NCBI GenBank assembly: GCA_050246475.1
Contig: JBFWVZ010000006.1
Span: forward strand, 1 to 64,000
Reading direction: 5' to 3'
Source of the DNA: CADEEL01 sp050246475
GTDB lineage: Bacteria > Pseudomonadota > Alphaproteobacteria > Caulobacterales > Aquidulcibacteraceae
Length of the DNA: 64,000 nucleotides
In this document: positions 8,046 through 16,549 of the stretch, piece by piece
How the letters are laid out: each line of letters begins with the position of its first letter
Position numbering within the stretch: the stretch's first letter is position 1
Position numbers and translations under genes: made by a program
The notes under the pieces: model-generated
What the model was told of the DNA's origin: nothing
The model's input: only the letters and a program-made list of their open reading frames with translations
Database searches by the model: none

Positions 8046-9883
8046 GCGGGAAGGTCGCTCAAACGCCAAAGGCCGAGTGATTTGTGTCCCCGGTCCGGAT
8101 GCGGCGCCAAGCTCGGCCGTTCGATGATGAGCCGCTCAGGCGGCGGGAGATTGAACGGCGCCGCCTGAAGATTGAGCGGGCGCCAGCGCCCCGTCTCCAC
8201 ATCGGCGTTGGCCGCGAGATCGGGAAATGTGGTGGTCAAGAGCCACGTCGCGCCGGACGCGCGCATGTTGCAGAGCGCGCGTGCGATGAGATCGAACGGC
8301 AAATGCACCAGGCAGTCGCGGCAAAGGATGAGGTCGCACGCCGGCAGCACCTCTTCGCAAATGTCGGCTGTCGCGAAACTGCAGTGCGGCAAGTGGCTCG
8401 CGCGCTCCGCCGCGATCGCCACGACGCTCGCGACGATGTCGAAGCCTTTGTAGCTCTTGAGCCCGCGCGCCAGCGGCTCGGCCCAGTTGAAATCGCCGCA
8501 CGGCGCATCCGCCACGCTCTCGATTCCAAGCGCGCCATAGAGTTCCTGCAATTGCGGGATGAGCTCAGCCGTCGCGCGCTGCGTTGAGCCCGTGCCGCTC
8601 GCCGATTGATCGCTCTGCCAACGGTTCTCCGCGAAGATGCGTGTGAAGGTTTCGCGCCGCGTCGCCGCCGGATCGCCGTCCGGTAAGAACAGCCAGTCCG
8701 ATTGGTGCAGTTTCTCGCCCCGATAGCCGAACTTTCGGAACGCGGCTTGTATCGCGGGCGCATTGCTCGAAAGCAGTTCGCACACGACGAGCGGCCGGTC
8801 TCGCTCAAGAACGCCGCGCGCGCCTTCAAGCACGCTCGTCTCGTGTCCCTCGACATCGATCTTGATCAGCCCCGCCGGCTTGCCGGCGAGCGCGCACGCT
8901 TCATCGATGGTGGTGATCTCGGTCGCTCCATCCGCATTCACGGAAACGCGCGCTTCGCCCGGATTTTCCTCGCGCATGCCGATCATCTCGCCGCGCCCCG
9001 ATTGCGCGCCGCAGGCCTTCATGATCGCGGTGACGTTGGTGAGCCCGTTGAGCGCAATGTTGGCGGTGAGCCGCGCGAACGTCTCTTCCAGCGGCTCGAA
9101 TGCGAGCACATGCCCGCCGAAGACGCCCGCCGCACCGATCGTGTGCACGCCGACATTGGCGCCCACGTCGATGATGAGCGCGCCCGGATCGAGCCGCGAC
9201 GCCAGCTCCATCAGCAGCACGCCGACCGTCAGCTCCCACGCCACGCCGCGCGCCAGCCTTTTGTGCAGCACTTGGTGCGGCGGGCCGACATAGAACCGGC
9301 CTATGCCTGGAAACGCGACGATCTCGCCTTCCGCGCGCTCGGGCCCAACGCGCAAGATCCAGCGCGCGCTCGCATCCCAAGGCGTGTTCATCAGGAGCGT
9401 TTGGTGCTTGGCCGCCGCGTCGCGGTCCGCCGCATGCGGCCAGGGCGAGGCGAGTGCATGCCCGATGAGCGCGCTCACGCGCGCGGCCGCTTCCTGGCGC
9501 ATGCGCGCATCGGCGGCGGCTTCCTCCGCCGCCGCCCGCTCCGCCGCCTCTTGCGATTGCTGCAGCGCCGCCTGCGCCTCGCCGTGGCGGCCGAGCTTGG
9601 CGAGAATAGCCGACAGCGACTTCAGATATTCCGGCCGCTCCGGCGCCAGGCGCACCGCGCGCTCCTCATGCGCGCGCGCGAGGGCAAAATCGCCAAGCTT
9701 TCCAAGCGTCCAGGCGCTTTGGTGATGCAGGATCGCATCGTCAGGAAAGGCCGCGATCGCCGCCAGCTCGACGCGCCGCGCTTCGGCGAAATCCTGGGCC
9801 GCGAGCGCCGCGTGGCGCGCCTTCTGCAGCACGTCGCGCGCCGGGCGCGGGCTCTGCGTTTGTTGCGCGGACGAATCGGTCAT
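8042..9883 (-). CDS. TPR - FkbM methyltransferase - second SAM methyltransferase fusion
   Basis: A 613-residue protein in three parts. Residues about 15-115 are TPR-like helices, followed by an Ala/Glu-rich helix. Residues about 200-400 are an FkbM-type domain (LIIDVGANVGVHTIGAAG near 230, GLIKIDVEGHETSVLEGA near 340). Residues about 420-613 form a second class I methyltransferase (ESVADAPCGDFNWAEPL near 455, DLILCRDCLVHLPFDL near 515). FkbM domains usually O-methylate sugars or polyketides. The two active sites suggest methylation at two positions of one glycan, which is inference. It starts 19 bases from a divergent gene. Confidence 0.87.
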   Translation of the reverse strand: MTDSSAQQTQSPRPARDVLQKARHAALAAQDFAEARRVELAAIAAFPDDAILHHQSAWTLGKLGDFALARAHEERAVRLAPERPEYLKSLSAILAKLGRHGEAQAALQQSQEAAERAAAEEAAADARMRQEAAARVSALIGHALASPWPHAADRDAAAKHQTLLMNTPWDASARWILRVGPERAEGEIVAFPGIGRFYVGPPHQVLHKRLARGVAWELTVGVLLMELASRLDPGALIIDVGANVGVHTIGAAGVFGGHVLAFEPLEETFARLTANIALNGLTNVTAIMKACGAQSGRGEMIGMREENPGEARVSVNADGATEITTIDEACALAGKPAGLIKIDVEGHETSVLEGARGVLERDRPLVVCELLSSNAPAIQAAFRKFGYRGEKLHQSDWLFLPDGDPAATRRETFTRIFAENRWQSDQSASGTGSTQRATAELIPQLQELYGALGIESVADAPCGDFNWAEPLARGLKSYKGFDIVASVVAIAAERASHLPHCSFATADICEEVLPACDLILCRDCLVHLPFDLIARALCNMRASGATWLLTTTFPDLAANADVETGRWRPLNLQAAPFNLPPPERLIIERPSLAPHPDRGHKSLGLWRLSDLPA

Positions 9884-9902
9884 GGCTTAGAGTTTCCATC
9901 CC

Positions 9903-10649
9903 TTGCCAAAGCCGCCAACCCTTCTCGTCATTTCGTTTTTCGACGCGCGCCCGGCGGCGGCGCTCGCGGCGCTGTTGCGCTCGCTGCGCCGTCGAACCGC
10001 CGGCGCGCCTTACGAGATCGTCATCGTCGCCAATCGCACGGCCGCGGCGCCGCTCGCATTGCCTGAGGAAGCCGCCGGCGTGCGGGTGCTCGAACGCGCC
10101 AACGAAGGCATGAACATCGCGGCCTGGGAGCATGGCTGGCGTCAATCGCCGGGCTTCGATCGCATTGTTTTTCTTCAGGACGATTGCCGGATCGTGCGCG
10201 CGGGCTGGCTTGCCGCGTTCGCCGCCGCGCTCGACAACCCGGCGATCGGCCTTGTCGGCGAAAGCCTCAATTCCGCCTGGGACGCGCCCTGGGACGCGCT
10301 GCGCGCGCGCCACACGGATGCGCTCCCCGGTCACGGCGATGGCCCGCGCGCCGATTTCTACCGCGCCTGCATGGCCCGCTGGGGCGTCGATCCGGGTTCG
10401 ACCGGGCGCCATCTGCGCAGCCTCGTCTGGGCCGCGCGCCGCGAGGTTCTTGAGCGCATCGGCGGCTTCCCCGTCGGGCGGACCTACGGCGAATGCATCG
10501 CCGCCGAAATCGCCGTGAGCCGCAAGGTCGAGGCGGCGGGCCTGCGCATCGATCAGGTTGATCGCCGGCCGTTTCGCTACATCGCGCACGCCGAGTGGCG
10601 CCGGCCGCATCCATTTGCACGCCACCGGCACCTTTCGATGCCCGCCTAG
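9903..10649 (+). CDS. Glycosyltransferase-like protein (GT-A fold)
   Basis: A 248-residue protein with a GT2-like layout: TLLVISFFDARPAAALAALL at the start, YEIVIVANRT near 38, then IVFLQDDCRIVRAGWL near 86-101, where a QDD replaces the usual DxD. A GT2-like VWAARREVLERIGGFP lies near 177. The TTG start is the only one that leaves the first beta strand intact, and no clear Shine-Dalgarno precedes it. It is transcribed divergently from the TPR-FkbM gene, with only 19 bases between the starts, so promoters must overlap the coding ends. Sugar specificity is unknown. Confidence 0.78.
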   Translation: MPKPPTLLVISFFDARPAAALAALLRSLRRRTAGAPYEIVIVANRTAAAPLALPEEAAGVRVLERANEGMNIAAWEHGWRQSPGFDRIVFLQDDCRIVRAGWLAAFAAALDNPAIGLVGESLNSAWDAPWDALRARHTDALPGHGDGPRADFYRACMARWGVDPGSTGRHLRSLVWAARREVLERIGGFPVGRTYGECIAAEIAVSRKVEAAGLRIDQVDRRPFRYIAHAEWRRPHPFARHRHLSMPA

Positions 10650-10710
10650 GCTCTCACTTTCAACCCGGAGTTTCGTGATCCGGCGCCCGACTCGTACGTG
10701 CTTGCGAAAC

Positions 10711-11337
10711 GTGACGATTGAGTCTGCCCCTCCCACGCCGCGCCGCCACGTCGTGATCTCCGGCACCGGCCGCGCGGGAACGACGTTCCTCGTCGCGTTC
10801 CTGACCCGCCTCGGCCTCGACACGGGCTTTTCCGAATCCGATCTGGCGCTCGATGAGGTCTCGCGCGCGGGCTTGGAGCACGACATCCGCAAGCGGAAGA
10901 ATGTGCCTTACGTCGTGAAATCGCCCTGGCTTTGCGTGCACATCGCCGAAGTGCTCGCGCGTCCTGACATCGTGATCGAGCACGCGATCATTCCGGTTCG
11001 CAACATTGACGACGCGGCCGCGAGCCGCGCCTTCGTCGTGCGCGAAGCCGGCGGCCCCGCGCCCGGCGGCCTCTGGCGAACCGATGATCCCGCGGAGCAG
11101 GCCGCTGTCCTGCTGCGCCTGGAGCACGCGCTGATTGAACAGCTTCTCGCTGCCGACATCCCCATCACGCTGTTGCACTTCCGCAGGCTGATCGCTGATC
11201 CGGGCTACCTCTTTGCAAAGCTTGCCTTCCTGGCCCCACGCGCAACGCAAGCAGACTTCGAGCGCGCCTTCCACCGCACGATACGTCCCAATTGGGTGCA
11301 CGACTTCAGCGCCGGGACGTCTGCACACGCTTCGTGA
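10711..11337 (+). CDS. P-loop sulfotransferase-like protein
   Basis: About 208 residues. HVVISGTGRAGTTFLVAFL near residue 12 is the PAPS-binding P-loop style of sulfotransferase-family proteins. YVVKSPWLCVHIAEVL, a segment like the PSB/3'-phosphate region, and a C-terminal PNWVHDFSAG follow. It could sulfate a glycan, or be a kinase-like P-loop protein; I cannot decide. The start is uncertain: GTG at 10711 suits the family, while a GTG at 10675 sits 4 bases after a GGAG. The 3' end overlaps the convergent glycosyltransferase by 32 bases. Confidence 0.72.
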   Translation: MTIESAPPTPRRHVVISGTGRAGTTFLVAFLTRLGLDTGFSESDLALDEVSRAGLEHDIRKRKNVPYVVKSPWLCVHIAEVLARPDIVIEHAIIPVRNIDDAAASRAFVVREAGGPAPGGLWRTDDPAEQAAVLLRLEHALIEQLLAADIPITLLHFRRLIADPGYLFAKLAFLAPRATQADFERAFHRTIRPNWVHDFSAGTSAHAS

Positions 11338-12307
11338 CGCCTTCGATCGCCGCCAGCCATTGCGCGCCGATCGCCTCCTCCGTCATCGACGCGCGCACAT
11401 GGGCTTGGCCCGCCGCCGTGCGCGCGCGCATGGCGTCCGAGCCGGCAAGCGCCTCCGCGAAGCCGCGCGCCCAATCGTCGATTGTGATGAACGGCGCCAG
11501 CGTCTCGTAAGAGGGGACGGCGTCGGCGATGACCGGCGCGCCGTGCCAGAGCGCCGTTGCGGGGCGATTCGTCGATTTGCATGCGGTGAAGGGATTTGGG
11601 CAGGCCGGAACGACGACGGCGTGCGCGCGAGAGAGTTCGCGCGCGAAGGCCGCCTCGGACCACGGCTCGTAGCGAACACGCGCCGCAAACGAATCCTTCA
11701 GCACCCGGAACTTTGCCTCGTTGTTTGAGACGATGACGAGCTCACTCGGCCTGGCCGCGGCAGCCGCGTCTATATGTTCGCGGATGCGCAGCAAATCCTC
11801 CATCCCTGCCGGCGCGTTGGGCGAACCGTGCGAACCGAACCAGAGCATACGAAACACCGCGTCTTCCGGCGCGCGATGGACAGCGAACGCCTCGACCGCG
11901 TCTCCGATGACGGCCGGCGCCGCCTGCGGCGAGGCCTCCGCCTCGATCACGCGCGCCAGCTCTTCACTGCAGCAGGTGACGAGATCGGCCGCCGCGATCA
12001 TCGTGCGTATGTTCTCGGCCGCGGCGCGATAGTCCCGAAGGTCGTAGGGATTGTAGAAATGATTGTCCGACAGATCGAAAATGATAGCCGCGCCGCGCCC
12101 CGAAAGCGCCCGCGCAAGAACCTGGCTCTTCGCGTCGTAGCGCTTCGAAAAGACGACCGCGTGATAGTCTTGTGCACGCCTCTCATCGAAGAGCTCCGCC
12201 TCCACGCCAAGCGCCTTGAGCGCGCGGATCGGCGTAAGCGCGCGAAAGCGCACCGAAGCGATGGCGCCGTCATTCGAGTGCGGCCGCCAGCCGATGCGCA
12301 GACTCAC
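11306..12307 (-). CDS. Glycosyltransferase (GT4/GT1-like, GT-B fold)
   Basis: A 333-residue protein. The N-terminal half has SVRFRALTPIRALKALGVEAE and AIIFDLSDNHFYNP; the second Rossmann half contains FRMLWFGSHGSPNAPAGMED and ends in ATALWHGAPVIADAVPSYET near 270. That is the usual donor-site order of GT-B enzymes, although the E-x7-E signature is not obvious. It probably acts on the same polysaccharide as its neighbours. The ATG overlaps the upstream gene's stop by 4 bases, so the two are probably translated together. Confidence 0.77.
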   Translation of the reverse strand: MSLRIGWRPHSNDGAIASVRFRALTPIRALKALGVEAELFDERRAQDYHAVVFSKRYDAKSQVLARALSGRGAAIIFDLSDNHFYNPYDLRDYRAAAENIRTMIAAADLVTCCSEELARVIEAEASPQAAPAVIGDAVEAFAVHRAPEDAVFRMLWFGSHGSPNAPAGMEDLLRIREHIDAAAAARPSELVIVSNNEAKFRVLKDSFAARVRYEPWSEAAFARELSRAHAVVVPACPNPFTACKSTNRPATALWHGAPVIADAVPSYETLAPFITIDDWARGFAEALAGSDAMRARTAAGQAHVRASMTEEAIGAQWLAAIEGVTKRVQTSRR

Positions 12308-13722
12308 GGCGATCCTTGCGGCGATAAAATGTGCGGCGGCCGCCAGGCTTCCGCCGCGCGGCGCGCGTCACGGCCGCACGACAGTCCGATCCATTGCGGC
12401 AGCAGCGGCGAGACATGTCCGCGCGCGACTTCCTCCGCGATCTCCTCATGCGAGACCGCCCCGTCGCCGAGCGCGGCCTTGAGCGCATCGAGCCACAGCC
12501 GCCGGCGCCGATTGCGCGCGCTCACCCAGGGCTGGCGCGGCATGTCGGTGTAATGAAGAAGCTTGGTGCGCCCGCGCCGATAACGCTCGAGTGAGTTCCA
12601 GGCGCATTCGATCGCCGCCGCCTTGTGCGCGGCCGGCGTCATCGCGAAATCGTGCATGAGCGCGGAATACGTGAGCGCGCCGGAATCGAGCGCCGCGATC
12701 AGCGCCCGCGCATCCCAATCCAGGTTCGCGCAATCGAGCAGCATGACGCTGTATTGCGGGCGCCGCGCGCGATCCTCGCTAAGCGCGTAGAGCAAACGCG
12801 CTTCACCGAAGGGCCGCGACCACAAATCGCGGATGTCGGTGAAGACGAGCATGTCTGCGTCGAGATAGATCGCGCGCCCTTGGCGCCCGCAAAGCTCCGG
12901 GATCCGGAGCCGCGCGAACGAAAAGCCGGTGCGCGCGCGGTTCATCGGATCGCGCGGTGTCGGCAAGTCCGCGTTGTCGATCCGCTCGCACGCCACCGAG
13001 AGGCTCGCATGCTTCTTGATTGAATGGGCCAGCACCTTGGCCGCAAGCGCCTGCGTTTCATCCGCGCCGATGAAAATGCGCGCCGGCCCGCCCAGATCGT
13101 GCGGCCAGAATTGAAGCGCCGGGCGCCGCGCCAACGCCGCCGCGAAGTTTTCGAACTGCCGGTCAAAACTGCGCGCGCCGTTGGCCAACAGCGTTTGGCC
13201 CGCGAGATCGCCGAAGGCGCCTGCATAAGAGGCGCCGCCATCGATGCCCAGCGTTGTGATCCGCGCGACGCCATTGTCCGCGAGGAGATTGAGAGCGGCT
13301 TCCGCGGAAAAATGCTCGACGCCCGTCCATGGCTCGTCGGGGAAGGGCGCGCGCCGGGCGCCGGTCATCGCGTTGAACGCGATGAGCCGTCCCGCCGCGT
13401 CGAGCGCGGCGAGCCTGCTGTCGCGCGCGACGAGATCCGCCAGCGTCGTGCGGCCTGCGCGAAACTTCAGATGCGGGCGCCATGGCATGAGGACGAATCG
13501 CGCATTGGCCGCGATTGCTTCGCCGCATTGCGCGAAAACGTCATAATCCATCATTAGTGCGGCGTCGCAGCGCACCGCGCGCGCGGCATGGTTGAGCGCC
13601 AAAATCCCAGCATTCGCATGATCTTCCGCGCGATAGCGCGCGAAGCTCGGCCCCTTGCCCAAGATGAGCCAGGGCTTATGCGCAATCGCGTTTTCGTGCG
13701 CCCAGCGCCGCGCGCCCAACAT
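12304..13722 (-). CDS. Two-domain protein: DUF115-like N-terminus fused to GT8-like glycosyltransferase
   Basis: About 472 residues from the ATG used here. The N-terminal part (PWLILGKGPSF, ILALNHAARAVRCDAALMMD, then RITTLGIDGGASY) resembles the DUF115/motility-associated family that binds a nucleotide or sugar phosphate. The C-terminal part has the glycogenin/GT8 pattern: ARIFIGADETQALAAKVLA, then AIYLDADMLVFTDIRDLW with a DxD metal site, and a late KLLHYTDMPRQPW. An in-frame ATG at 13824 would overlap the start of the divergent ABC permease, so I prefer 13722, preceded by GAAAGG. Role in glycan assembly is inferred. Confidence 0.75.
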   Translation of the reverse strand: MLGARRWAHENAIAHKPWLILGKGPSFARYRAEDHANAGILALNHAARAVRCDAALMMDYDVFAQCGEAIAANARFVLMPWRPHLKFRAGRTTLADLVARDSRLAALDAAGRLIAFNAMTGARRAPFPDEPWTGVEHFSAEAALNLLADNGVARITTLGIDGGASYAGAFGDLAGQTLLANGARSFDRQFENFAAALARRPALQFWPHDLGGPARIFIGADETQALAAKVLAHSIKKHASLSVACERIDNADLPTPRDPMNRARTGFSFARLRIPELCGRQGRAIYLDADMLVFTDIRDLWSRPFGEARLLYALSEDRARRPQYSVMLLDCANLDWDARALIAALDSGALTYSALMHDFAMTPAAHKAAAIECAWNSLERYRRGRTKLLHYTDMPRQPWVSARNRRRRLWLDALKAALGDGAVSHEEIAEEVARGHVSPLLPQWIGLSCGRDARRAAEAWRPPHILSPQGSP

Positions 13723-13822
13723 GGGGGCGAGCCTTTCGCGGCGAATCGCTTGCGTCAAGCGCTCCGGCGCGTTTGCTTTTGCGCGTCCGCGCGGCGAAGC
13801 TTGCCAGCGACAGGGGAAGATC

Positions 13823-14692
13823 ATGACAAGTGCTTGGTTCATGCGCGCCAGGCTGCGCGCGCGTCACTCGCTCTCTGGTTTGCGCCCGGCGATTCAGCCC
13901 TACGAAGGCGCGCGCGCCGATCTTGTGGGCGATCTCATCCACACATGGCGCCAGCGCGATCTCTGCCTCTCGCTAGCCTACCAGCGCTCCATCTCACGCT
14001 TTCGCCGCACGTTCCTCGGTCCGATCTGGATCATTGTGAGCTTCATCGTCGCGACGCTCGGCCTCTCGCTGCTCTGGGCCATCATCATGAATCGCGATTT
14101 CGAGCTCTATTTCCCTTATGTGACGCTCGGCATGTTCATCTGGAATTTCTTGATCGGCACGATCACCGACGGCGCCAATGCCTTGAACGAAAATAAGAGC
14201 CTCGCGCTGCAGACCCGCACGCCGATGATCATGTACCCGATCGTCGGCGCGCTGAAGCAAAGCGTCATCGCCGCGCACAACATTCCCTATGTGGGCGTCG
14301 TCTTGTTTCTCTACGCGCCCGGCGCCGATTGGAGCATGCTGCTGGCCGTCCTCGGCGCCGCCATTGTTTTCTTCTTCGCCTTGGCCGGCGGGGTCATTCT
14401 GTCGATCTGGTGCGCCTACCTGCCCGATCTCTCGCAGGTGATCGCCGCGGGCATGCGTTTCCTCTTCTTCTTCGTGCCTATCCTTTGGATGCCGTTCCAG
14501 CGCGCGCAGTTTGAGGCGCTGTGGATGGCCAATCCATTGTTTCATGCCTTGAACGTCGTGCGCGGACCGTTGCTCGATCAGCCCCACGTGCTCTTCTCGT
14601 TCGCCTTTGCCGGCGCCGCGACCCTCGCCGCTTGGGCGGCCGCGATCAGCGTCTATTGGGCCGGCGCCGGCGCCGTTTCGACGAGGCTTTGA
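13823..14692 (+). CDS. wzm: ABC-type polysaccharide exporter, membrane subunit
   Basis: A 289-residue permease of the ABC-2 type that exports O-antigen or capsule across the inner membrane. About six hydrophobic segments can be seen, for example IWIIVSFIVATLGLSLLWAI near 70, VGVVLFLYAPG and FLFFFVPILWMPF near 220. A cytoplasmic N-terminus with FRRTFLGPIWI is typical of the family. A strong Shine-Dalgarno (AGGGGAAG) ends 3 bases before the ATG. The ATPase gene follows after 3 bases. It is the export step for the glycan made by the surrounding glycosyltransferases. Confidence 0.92.
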   Translation: MTSAWFMRARLRARHSLSGLRPAIQPYEGARADLVGDLIHTWRQRDLCLSLAYQRSISRFRRTFLGPIWIIVSFIVATLGLSLLWAIIMNRDFELYFPYVTLGMFIWNFLIGTITDGANALNENKSLALQTRTPMIMYPIVGALKQSVIAAHNIPYVGVVLFLYAPGADWSMLLAVLGAAIVFFFALAGGVILSIWCAYLPDLSQVIAAGMRFLFFFVPILWMPFQRAQFEALWMANPLFHALNVVRGPLLDQPHVLFSFAFAGAATLAAWAAAISVYWAGAGAVSTRL

Positions 14693-14695
14693 CCC

Positions 14696-15505
14696 ATGGC
14701 CAGCGCCCTCATTCTAGAAAACGTCACCATCTCCTATCCCATCCGCCGCACGCAGGCGGTGAAGGGCAACGATCCCGGCGCGGTTCTGCGCCTCGCTTAC
14801 GGCGGCGGCGCACGCGCCACCAACGCGGATGTGCTGCGCAACATTTGGCTCTCGCTGCGGGACGGCGATCGCATCGCAATCATTGGACGCAACGGCTCCG
14901 GCAAGAGCACGCTGCTGCGCACGATGGCCGGCATTTATGCGCCGACGACCGGGCGCATCTGGAGGAGGGGTGTCGTCGCGCCGATCTTCTCGGCTTCTGC
15001 GGGCTTTCTGGGCCAGGCCACAGGTTACGAGAACATTTATCTCCGCGGGATGCTGCTGGGCTTGACCAAGGAGGAGGTGACCGAACGGCTCGGTGAAATC
15101 ACCGGCTTCGCCGATATCGGCGATTGGCTCTATCAGCCGGTCTCTACGTATTCGAGCGGGATGGCGTTGCGCTTGGCTTTCGCGATCACAACAAGCATTC
15201 GCCCGAACATTCTCTTGCTCGACGAGTGGATCGGCGCGGGCGATGCGCTGTTCATTCAGCGTGCGCAGGAGCGGCTCGAAAATCTCGTTCAGCGCGCCAA
15301 CATCTTGGCGGTCGCTTCGCACGCCGACGCGCTCATCCGTCGTTTCTGCACGCGCGCCATTGTGCTGGAGCGCGGCGCCGTCGTGTTCGACGGCGACGTC
15401 AATCACGCGCTCGACTTTTACAAGGAATTGGTGGCGCTGGCGGCGCAGGCCAACAAGGATAACCGCCCCGACACGCCGTTCGGCGAGGTGGAGACAGCCG
15501 CCTAG
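14696..15505 (+). CDS. wzt: ABC-type polysaccharide exporter, ATPase subunit
   Basis: A 269-residue ATPase partner of Wzm. It carries Walker A IIGRNGSGKSTLL near residue 63, the signature STYSSGMALRLAF near 150, Walker B NILLLDEWIGAGD near 172, and the switch His in AVASHADAL near 202. It lacks the C-terminal carbohydrate-binding domain found in some long Wzt proteins, so the exporter probably resembles KpsT-type or short Wzt systems that do not recognise a terminal modification. Its 3' end overlaps the convergent gene by 4 bases. Confidence 0.93.
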   Translation: MASALILENVTISYPIRRTQAVKGNDPGAVLRLAYGGGARATNADVLRNIWLSLRDGDRIAIIGRNGSGKSTLLRTMAGIYAPTTGRIWRRGVVAPIFSASAGFLGQATGYENIYLRGMLLGLTKEEVTERLGEITGFADIGDWLYQPVSTYSSGMALRLAFAITTSIRPNILLLDEWIGAGDALFIQRAQERLENLVQRANILAVASHADALIRRFCTRAIVLERGAVVFDGDVNHALDFYKELVALAAQANKDNRPDTPFGEVETAA

Positions 15506-16509
15506 CCGATCGCGGCGCCGGTGTCTTTCGTCATCGCCGCCGTGCCGATGAGCGCGTTGTCATCGACGGCGAAAACCTGAACCGTTTGCACTTCCGCGGC
15601 GAGCAATTGAGAGACATCGATCGTGAAGCCGTGATGCCCGTCGCCGATCTTGTGCTTGACGAGATCGTTGCGCAGTTGATCCGCCATCGCCTCCCCGGCA
15701 TCGACGCCGTTGACAAGCGCCCGCACGCGGATGCGCTCATTGCTCCACGGCTCCTTCGCCCAGCCCGTGACGCGTCCGCGCTTGAACGATTTGTCGAGCG
15801 CGCCTTGCACGCTCTTCATGCCCACCACGGTCTGATTGATCGAGCGCGCGCCTTGGTCGATGAGCGCCACCGCCGCGAGCCGCGCCTCGGGAGACGGCGT
15901 GATCCCGATAAAGGCCGCGAGCGCATCGATGTGCGCGGGCGCGAACTCGCGCGCCTTCTGCAGCGAGAGCACGAACGCCGGCAACCGCGTCTCCGCCGCG
16001 AAGAGCGTGATCTCCAAAATGCGCTCCGCCGCGCCGGCGAGCGCGCCGGAGCCGCCGCCCTCGGCGCTCTGCTCGATCGCCAGCGCGATTGAAGCCGCGT
16101 CCTCCATCACCAGGATCAGATGCGGCTCATCGACGGCGCGCTTGGCCGCGGCGAGCATGTTGCGCCGGAAAGGCACGCGCGCGCCCCACATGCCGTATTG
16201 CTGCGCGAGCTTCTTGGCCCGGTCGCTGAAACCACCCCAGGGCAACGCAAGGCCGTCGCCGCCTTTGAAGCCGGCGCCGATCGGAAAGAAGAACACCGGC
16301 ACGCCAAGCTGGCGCACGGCGTTGGCGATGATCGCGGCGCCGTCGGAAGGCTCGATCCCCGTGATGATGAGTGTCTTGTCGTGCGGCGAAGGCCCGTCCC
16401 AGTTGAGCCGCATGAAGCCGAAATTCGCGATATGCCCGACGATTGGCTCGCCTTCGGCGGACGCTGGTTCGGGCGCTTCGGCGCGCAGCGGTTCGGCGGG
16501 CTGGCTCAT
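15502..16509 (-). CDS. Polysaccharide-locus protein of unknown function
   Basis: A 335-residue protein I cannot assign to a family. The N-terminal half holds MRLNWDGPSPHDKTLIITGIEPSDGA and a GARVPFRRNM segment, and alternates predicted strands and helices in a P-loop-like pattern without a clear Walker A. The C-terminal 75 residues follow the pattern G-x-GWAKEP...RVRALVNG...GDGHHGF, a small beta module seen at the ends of many alphaproteobacterial polysaccharide enzymes. I chose the ATG before SQPAEPL; further upstream the frame runs through the next gene. It may be a transferase or a kinase-like enzyme. Confidence 0.7.
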   Translation of the reverse strand: MSQPAEPLRAEAPEPASAEGEPIVGHIANFGFMRLNWDGPSPHDKTLIITGIEPSDGAAIIANAVRQLGVPVFFFPIGAGFKGGDGLALPWGGFSDRAKKLAQQYGMWGARVPFRRNMLAAAKRAVDEPHLILVMEDAASIALAIEQSAEGGGSGALAGAAERILEITLFAAETRLPAFVLSLQKAREFAPAHIDALAAFIGITPSPEARLAAVALIDQGARSINQTVVGMKSVQGALDKSFKRGRVTGWAKEPWSNERIRVRALVNGVDAGEAMADQLRNDLVKHKIGDGHHGFTIDVSQLLAAEVQTVQVFAVDDNALIGTAAMTKDTGAAIG

Positions 16510-16549
16510 CGGCGCCGATCTTAGCCCGCGCCGTCGCGAAACAATACGT

